26,347 bases of DNA, from positions 1 to 26,347 of IMG/VR virus record IMGVR_UViG_3300028388_003515; one strand, 5' to 3'. The position numbers were made by a program, and so were the translations under genes. Source of the DNA: a virus. This document shows, piece after piece, positions 22,070 to 26,347 of this stretch (within the stretch, counting starts at the first letter, position 1; each line of letters opens with the position of its first letter). The notes under the pieces are model-generated. The model did no database searches. It was given only the letters and a program-made list of their open reading frames with translations, and was not told where the DNA came from.

Positions 22070-22969
22070 TTAAAGCCCCGGCATTTCATTATGCTCCACA
22101 CCATCCAGCAGACGGCCAGCGGCTTTTTTTCCGACCGCCCAAAAAGCATCGGGTTGGTTTCCCAGGTTTTGTGCGGCATCGACACGTTGACAGGTGTCTT
22201 CCGGCAATTGCGAGGCCAGACAGCTATTACCCCATTGCTTGAAAAAAAACGGCACACCCGCTGCCTTGCACTGATCCCGCACCAACCGAAACCAACTCGG
22301 ATAGGCCGGCCGTGCGCCGGGGCCGGATTCGCCGCCGGCGATCACCCAGTCAAGCGTAGGGACCGTTGCATTGGGAATCATCTGGCCTGCCGCTATTCTC
22401 GATAAAGCGGCACCTGACAAAACCGATCCGCGTAAGTATCTATCAAATCGAATATTATCCAGGTCAATCGCCCCGATTGCCGGCTCATAGCTCACAAACC
22501 GCACCGCCGCCGGTATCTGCAAAAGGACCGGGATGCGCTCGTTGGCGAGGTCTTGGGTCTCTACGGTGACGCCCAACCAAACATTTCCGGCATCGTTAAA
22601 TTTGGAGTGGTTGAACTCGTAGAAACGGCGCATGTTCTCCGGCCGCTTCGTCAAAATCATGAACGTGTGCTGCTCGGCCTTGCACATAATTTCGTGAAGC
22701 AGAACCTGAATATCCTCCGAAACGAGGCTGTGAAACAGGTCGCCCATACTGCACACAAACACCTTGCGCGGCTTTCTCCACTTCAACGGCTGATCCAGTC
22801 GATCCGGGTGGTACGTCACTTGGAAAGCATTTTTTTTAGGATACCCGTACCGTCCTTTCAGCCGATTCGCCATGCGTTTTGCGTAACAATTTTTACAGCC
22901 TTCACTAATCGGCGTGCACCCGGTGATCGGGTTCCAAGTTTCTTCGCACCACTCAATTTTTGTAACCAT
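22070..22969 (-). CDS. Gp37/Gp68-family phage protein (DUF5131)
   Basis: The 299-residue protein begins MVTKIEWCEETWNPITGCTP and continues ISEGCKNCYAKRMANRL, then FVCSMGDLFH, a MILTKRPENMRRF segment, VWLGVTVETQDLANERIPVL, RFVSYEPAIGAIDL, WVIAGGESGPGARP and FFFKQWGN. These are hallmarks of the Gp37/Gp68 (DUF5131) family. The CX6CX2C cluster in TGCTPISEGCKNC resembles that of radical-SAM-like enzymes, to which the family is thought related, so an iron-sulfur enzyme is possible. The substrate is unknown. The start has AAAGGAG 7 bases upstream and overlaps the preceding gene by 17 bases. Confidence 0.88.
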   Translation of the reverse strand: MVTKIEWCEETWNPITGCTPISEGCKNCYAKRMANRLKGRYGYPKKNAFQVTYHPDRLDQPLKWRKPRKVFVCSMGDLFHSLVSEDIQVLLHEIMCKAEQHTFMILTKRPENMRRFYEFNHSKFNDAGNVWLGVTVETQDLANERIPVLLQIPAAVRFVSYEPAIGAIDLDNIRFDRYLRGSVLSGAALSRIAAGQMIPNATVPTLDWVIAGGESGPGARPAYPSWFRLVRDQCKAAGVPFFFKQWGNSCLASQLPEDTCQRVDAAQNLGNQPDAFWAVGKKAAGRLLDGVEHNEMPGL

Positions 22970-23255
22970 TTTGCCGCTCCTTTATTTTTTCGAGCACTTC
23001 GGCATATGCGCTCCTTAATGCGCTTTTGTCGCAGTTTTTTTCGGGAAATTCGTCCGGACACGCATAAAATCGGTCCGGCCCAATGTCGATACATCGCCAG
23101 CCGTGGTCTTCGACAAACGGGGAATGAAGCTCTTTTTTCCCGCATACGACGCAAGTCATTTTTTCTCCACGAAACGGAGCCCTGCGACGCTTTGAAAAAA
23201 AACCTTCTTTATCGGTTGTTTCTTTTATAAACCACAAATCGTTATCATTTTTCAT
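22953..23255 (-). CDS. Small Cys-rich, probably zinc-binding protein
   Basis: The 100-residue protein overlaps the primase stop by 11 bases. After a basic N-terminus it carries MTCVVCGKKELHSPFVEDHG and WRCIDIGPDRFYACPDEFPE, with CxxC plus two further Cys that could hold one zinc ion, then NCDKSALRSAYAEVLEKIKE. A shorter start at Met33 would begin exactly at the CxxC. I recognise no named family. The tight overlaps on both sides place it in the replication operon. Confidence 0.72.
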   Translation of the reverse strand: MKNDNDLWFIKETTDKEGFFSKRRRAPFRGEKMTCVVCGKKELHSPFVEDHGWRCIDIGPDRFYACPDEFPEKNCDKSALRSAYAEVLEKIKERQNGYKN

Positions 23256-24624
23256 CGGTTTTCCCCAAAATCATGTTTTCAGCTCGAATAATTGTTTCCG
23301 GATGGCAACAGATGTAGGATCGGACGTCGTCGTTAAAAAAAACGAGGTCGGAAATCCGCTTCGACGCCTGCCAATTCTCCCGGGACCAGGTCCTGGGAGA
23401 AAGCACCCGTAGCCGCGTTTCGGTGTTCTGAATCGACACCGGGGTCCCTTCGAGCAACTCGGCGAGCTCCGTCACCGCTGCCGGCACCCGTGTTTCCGCC
23501 GGTGTTTTACAGGCCGCCTCCCCCTCTTTTTTTCTATCCAATATCGAAGGTCCGAGCGTCCACCCCTTCGGCAGTCCGGCGACGACCCACTCTCGTATAT
23601 TCACACCGGCTGCGAAAGCCTCCCCCGGATCCTTTCCTGCAGGCACCGGCCACCGGTCCGACTGTTGAAAAACCTTGCGCCACCACGAAAATGCCTTGGC
23701 GCCGGCAGCATCATAATCCAAAGCGTTTAAAATCAGTGCAGCGGCCTTCAGGTGCCGGACGGCCTCTGCGCCTGGCTTTCGGCTCGAGTTTCCCAAGCCG
23801 ATCACACCAACCAGGTCGCCGGCCTCCTGGTCGACTAGAGCCCCGTCCAGCTCGGCCTCGATGATGACATAGGTCCGGCAGCCAGGCTTGGACATCATCA
23901 CTTCCATCGATGATCCTGGAACGACATAATAACGAGGCTCCGTTTTTCCGAAACGGCGGATCCGGACCCGGACGACACGGTTGTTGTCTATCATCGGGAT
24001 GACCAGGCCGATCGGAAGCCAAAGTGCCTTCGGTTTGCCGTTATCTTTGAAAATATCGGGCAAACCCCACCCCTTCCTGGCCCGGTAAAGATCCCGGCCG
24101 TTGTCTCCCGGGTTCCAGCCGAGGCGATAGCGGCGGACGGTATCTTTGCGGATCCCACGTCGAAGCAGCCACCGAAGTTTTGCATCGTTTTTAAAAAGAT
24201 TCTTGTGTGACCATTCGACAAACTTGCCGGCCTTCTCGGACCACAAGGGCGAAGGCCCTTCTGGTTCCGGCTCCGGTGCGAAACAATTTGCCCTATTTTT
24301 TGCCGGCGCCTTTAGTTTTTTGGGAAGTGGAGCCTGGCGCTTCACTTCAATGCCGAGTTTTGCGCAGGCTTCGCCGAACGAACACCCGCCAAAGTCCATA
24401 AAAAACTGGATGGCATCTCCTGTTTTTCCACACTGGCGGCAATGGTACGTTCCGCCTGCGCCGGCCTCCGCTGCCTTTTCACCGCCGTTTTGTGCTGGCC
24501 AAACGATGAATCGGTCCCGGCCACCGCACCCAGGACAGGGTGAATGCCACTCACCGCCATTTGTGGAAGCCGCTTTTTTCGGCTCGATCCCAAAGGATTT
24601 CAAAATATCAATGACGTTTTCCAT
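23245..24624 (-). CDS. DNA primase with zinc finger and TOPRIM domain
   Basis: The 459-residue protein starts at ATG 24624 with GGAG in the loop of a small hairpin. Residues 25-90 are a primase zinc finger: SPCPGCGGRDRF (Cys30, Cys33), YHCRQCGKTGDAIQFFMDFG (Cys62, Cys65). The TOPRIM region follows near 250-310, with IIEAELDGALV (Glu257) and LDYDAAGAKAF (Asp303, Asp305) as the acidic metal ligands. It would make RNA primers for phage replication; with the separate D5-like helicase it replaces the fused primase-helicase of P4-type systems. The C-terminal about 100 residues (TRLRVLSPRTWSRENW onward) are unassigned. Confidence 0.88.
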   Translation of the reverse strand: MENVIDILKSFGIEPKKAASTNGGEWHSPCPGCGGRDRFIVWPAQNGGEKAAEAGAGGTYHCRQCGKTGDAIQFFMDFGGCSFGEACAKLGIEVKRQAPLPKKLKAPAKNRANCFAPEPEPEGPSPLWSEKAGKFVEWSHKNLFKNDAKLRWLLRRGIRKDTVRRYRLGWNPGDNGRDLYRARKGWGLPDIFKDNGKPKALWLPIGLVIPMIDNNRVVRVRIRRFGKTEPRYYVVPGSSMEVMMSKPGCRTYVIIEAELDGALVDQEAGDLVGVIGLGNSSRKPGAEAVRHLKAAALILNALDYDAAGAKAFSWWRKVFQQSDRWPVPAGKDPGEAFAAGVNIREWVVAGLPKGWTLGPSILDRKKEGEAACKTPAETRVPAAVTELAELLEGTPVSIQNTETRLRVLSPRTWSRENWQASKRISDLVFFNDDVRSYICCHPETIIRAENMILGKTDEK

Positions 24625-24640
24625 GATGCCGCTCCGGCAT
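24625..24640 (-). promoter_or_regulatory. SD-bearing mini-hairpin at the primase start
   Basis: On the minus strand ATGCCG-GAG-CGGCAT forms a perfect 6-base stem with a GAG loop ending one base before the primase ATG. The primase SD (GGAG) sits in its loop and stem edge, so folding could limit or present the ribosome site. Confidence 0.5.
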
Positions 24641-24644
24641 TTCT

Positions 24645-24826
24645 AAGGTCCAAGGTCCAGCTAAGTTCCAGAAGTTCGTCCAAATTGTTTTTCCTAATGT
24701 ATTTAATATGTTTTATATCTATTTATTATCCCTTTTGGACCTTGGAAGATAATTGTATAGAAACAGGAAAAACAAAAAGGCCATATAGTAATATCTGGCA
24801 ATGTTGCACATTAGGTCCCAAGGTCC
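24645..24826. repeat. AAGGTCC repeats in an AT-rich gap: candidate origin or operator
   Basis: AAGGTCC occurs as a tandem pair (24645-24651, 24652-24658), inverted at 24737-24743 (GGACCTT) and again at 24820-24826, the last beside a near copy AGGTCCC (24813-24819). Weaker forms (AAGTTCC 24663-24669) lie between. The gap is markedly AT-rich (ATTTAATATGTTTTATATCT) in an otherwise GC-rich region and sits between the helicase and primase genes. This fits an iteron-type origin or a regulator's binding region. Confidence 0.6.
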
Positions 24827-26347
24827 ATTTGTCCAGATGTCTCAAAAGCCAATTTAACACCTAAATATCTGATAGTACCTGATTTTTCCCATTCAAACCT
24901 ACGTTTCATCAATTTTCCAAAGGTCCGGTGGCTTGGCGACTTCTTGCTGACGTTGTCCTCCCACCAGGCCGAAAAATCGTCGAACAACGTTTTGGACTGG
25001 TCCTCGCATTCCGGACCCAAAACGCAGCGCTCTTCTATCCAGTCACCGAGAACGTCCTCATCTCGTTGCCAGCCCTCTGTGGCCTCCACAACTGACTTCG
25101 GCGGCCGCAGTCCTTCGGCCTGCCACTGGAGGCATCCGCGAACGATGCTGGCCAGGATCCCGGGCGCCTCCTCTTTGAGTTTTTCGTCCAGCTCCAAATC
25201 TGCCTTCCGTTCTTTTGGCCCGGTCGGCTCTCCCTCGATAAAAGACAAATTAAACGGCACAAGGTGAATCCGCTGCCAGAACGCGAAATCGTCCGCCGGC
25301 GCGATTGGCTTGTGGTTCGTCATCAAAAACAGAGTGTGTGTCGGTGGAAATTCCGTTTCGTGCCGGTCGTGCGGATAGCGCCCCTTAAGGGTGTCTTTGC
25401 CAGACAGCCACTTCACCCTGGAAGGCGAGAAGCGCCGGCCGTCGTCGGTCTCAGACGCAAAAACCATCCGCAGGCCACGAAGCCCCATGATGTCGGGAGA
25501 CGGCCGGTCAGCGCTCCTGGACCTGCCCTGGTCGAGCAACATCTCCGAGACGATCGGGCCGGCTAGGTTGCCCAAAGCAAACTTGACGATTTCAAGAAGC
25601 GTTCCCTTGCCGTTTCTGCCGATACCGTAGAACACCGGCACCACCGCCGAGCGGATCACGCCGGCCGCAGCGTATCCCAACAGCCGAATGACATAACGGA
25701 CCAGGTCCTCGTCGTTGTCGAAAACCTCTGTCAAAAAGCGTTCCCACGTTGGCGCTGGTGTGTCTATTCCTTCCCATTCTATCGGAGACGCCTTGCTGAT
25801 GTAATCATCCGGGTTACCGTCTCGGAGCCGGCCGGTCCGAAGGTCTATCACCCCGTTCGGGCATGCCAGCAGCCACGGGCTCTGGTCAAAGTCGCCGCCC
25901 TTGACGGCAAGAGGAGTGTCCGGATGAGTATGCGCAAATTCGAGACAATTTTTCCGACCTCGGTTGCTTCGAAGACGCGACACCCGCCTGTAAATCATTT
26001 TCTGCATATCTTCGAGCTCGCGCTGCGCCTCTTTTTCCTGCTTTGCAATCGCCTGGCCGATCCGATACCCGACGCGCCCGGCCTCCTCGATGTATTTTTG
26101 AGAAACCTCCTCGACCGCCGCCAGGGCCTCGTCCATCTCGTCAAGCTCCCAAAAGTGGCCACGCCACACCATCCATTGTTGTGCGCTTTTATTGTAGATA
26201 AACTTCCCCCGGTGCAGCGCGATATACAAAGTGCCGTCGCCCAGCTCGTTGGCCCGAAGGCAATCCCGGATAAAAACCGGCGTGATCTCGTCACCCTCTT
26301 CCGGTGGTTCCGGAATCGAGGATGCCTCGGCCAACCTCCGCGCCTCG
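24811..26347 (-). CDS. D5/P4-type replicative helicase, N-terminus beyond the window
   Basis: The frame is open to the right edge, so the start is not seen; TTG 26334 is possible but has no proper SD spacing. About 507 residues are visible. Near residue 45 the D5_N-type start appears (KFIYNKSAQQWMVWRGHFWE), then LLACPNGVIDLRTGRL, Walker A GIGRNGKGT (about 237-245), Walker B LRMVFASE (about 289-296), and the sensor segment LFLMTNHKP (about 335-343). The C-terminus (ETFGKLMKRRFEWEKS-like region) looks like a winged helix. These SF3-type hexameric helicases unwind phage DNA and pair with a primase, here encoded by the next gene. Confidence 0.88.
   Translation of the reverse strand, partial: EARRLAEASSIPEPPEEGDEITPVFIRDCLRANELGDGTLYIALHRGKFIYNKSAQQWMVWRGHFWELDEMDEALAAVEEVSQKYIEEAGRVGYRIGQAIAKQEKEAQRELEDMQKMIYRRVSRLRSNRGRKNCLEFAHTHPDTPLAVKGGDFDQSPWLLACPNGVIDLRTGRLRDGNPDDYISKASPIEWEGIDTPAPTWERFLTEVFDNDEDLVRYVIRLLGYAAAGVIRSAVVPVFYGIGRNGKGTLLEIVKFALGNLAGPIVSEMLLDQGRSRSADRPSPDIMGLRGLRMVFASETDDGRRFSPSRVKWLSGKDTLKGRYPHDRHETEFPPTHTLFLMTNHKPIAPADDFAFWQRIHLVPFNLSFIEGEPTGPKERKADLELDEKLKEEAPGILASIVRGCLQWQAEGLRPPKSVVEATEGWQRDEDVLGDWIEERCVLGPECEDQSKTLFDDFSAWWEDNVSKKSPSHRTFGKLMKRRFEWEKSGTIRYLGVKLAFETSGQMDLGT

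Noticed and set aside
1-26347. CRISPR arrays, tRNA or rRNA genes, insertion sequences, integrase
   Set aside because: I looked for regularly spaced repeats, tRNA-like cloverleaf segments and transposase or recombinase motifs and saw none that I could support.

Overview
This window is part of a lambda-like siphovirus genome or prophage. Every convincing gene lies on the minus strand, so biological order runs from high to low coordinates. The sequence is GC-rich by eye, genes are packed with ATGA overlaps and clear Shine-Dalgarno (SD) sites, and no host housekeeping gene, tRNA, integrase or CRISPR array is visible. The protein style resembles prophages of sulfate-reducing Desulfobacterota, but that is only a tentative guess.

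Replication (26347-22070): a D5/P4-type helicase that runs off the right edge; an AT-rich gap with repeated AAGGTCC motifs (candidate origin or operator); a zinc-finger/TOPRIM primase; a small Cys-rich protein; and a Gp37/Gp68-family (DUF5131) protein.

Packaging (22053-18057): putative small terminase, a SANT-like/HNH endonuclease, a small conserved protein, the GpA-type large terminase and a small helix-turn-helix protein. A non-coding gap with three ACGATTTC repeats and a strong terminator hairpin (18056-17889) separates this block from the head genes.

Head (17888-10763): DUF6148-like/gpW-position protein, portal, S49 protease with a nested scaffold start, a tandemly duplicated two-gene module (DUF2190-like cement protein plus a beta-rich structural protein), major capsid protein, an FI-position coiled-coil protein and a head-tail joining protein.

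Tail (10766-1): minor tail protein Z, tail terminator with an inserted domain, tail tube, a large sulfotransferase-glycosyltransferase-TPR fusion, G/T chaperones with a frameshift arrangement, tape measure, two small tail proteins, a repeat-bearing adhesin with an F5/8C-like domain, a protein with an Ig-like domain, and a partial gene at the left edge.

The strongest anomalies are four. (i) The portal 5' end carries an in-frame TGA inside an 11-base loop flanked by perfect 10-base inverted repeats; flipping the loop removes the stop and gives a plausible ILGPDG sequence. (ii) The glycosyltransferase-sulfotransferase fusion sits between the tail tube and tail chaperone genes. (iii) The duplicated cement/structural module has its two genes overlapping out of frame in both copies, with a 98-base identical block in the dual-coded part. 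(iv) The AT-rich gap before the primase holds the repeated AAGGTCC motifs.
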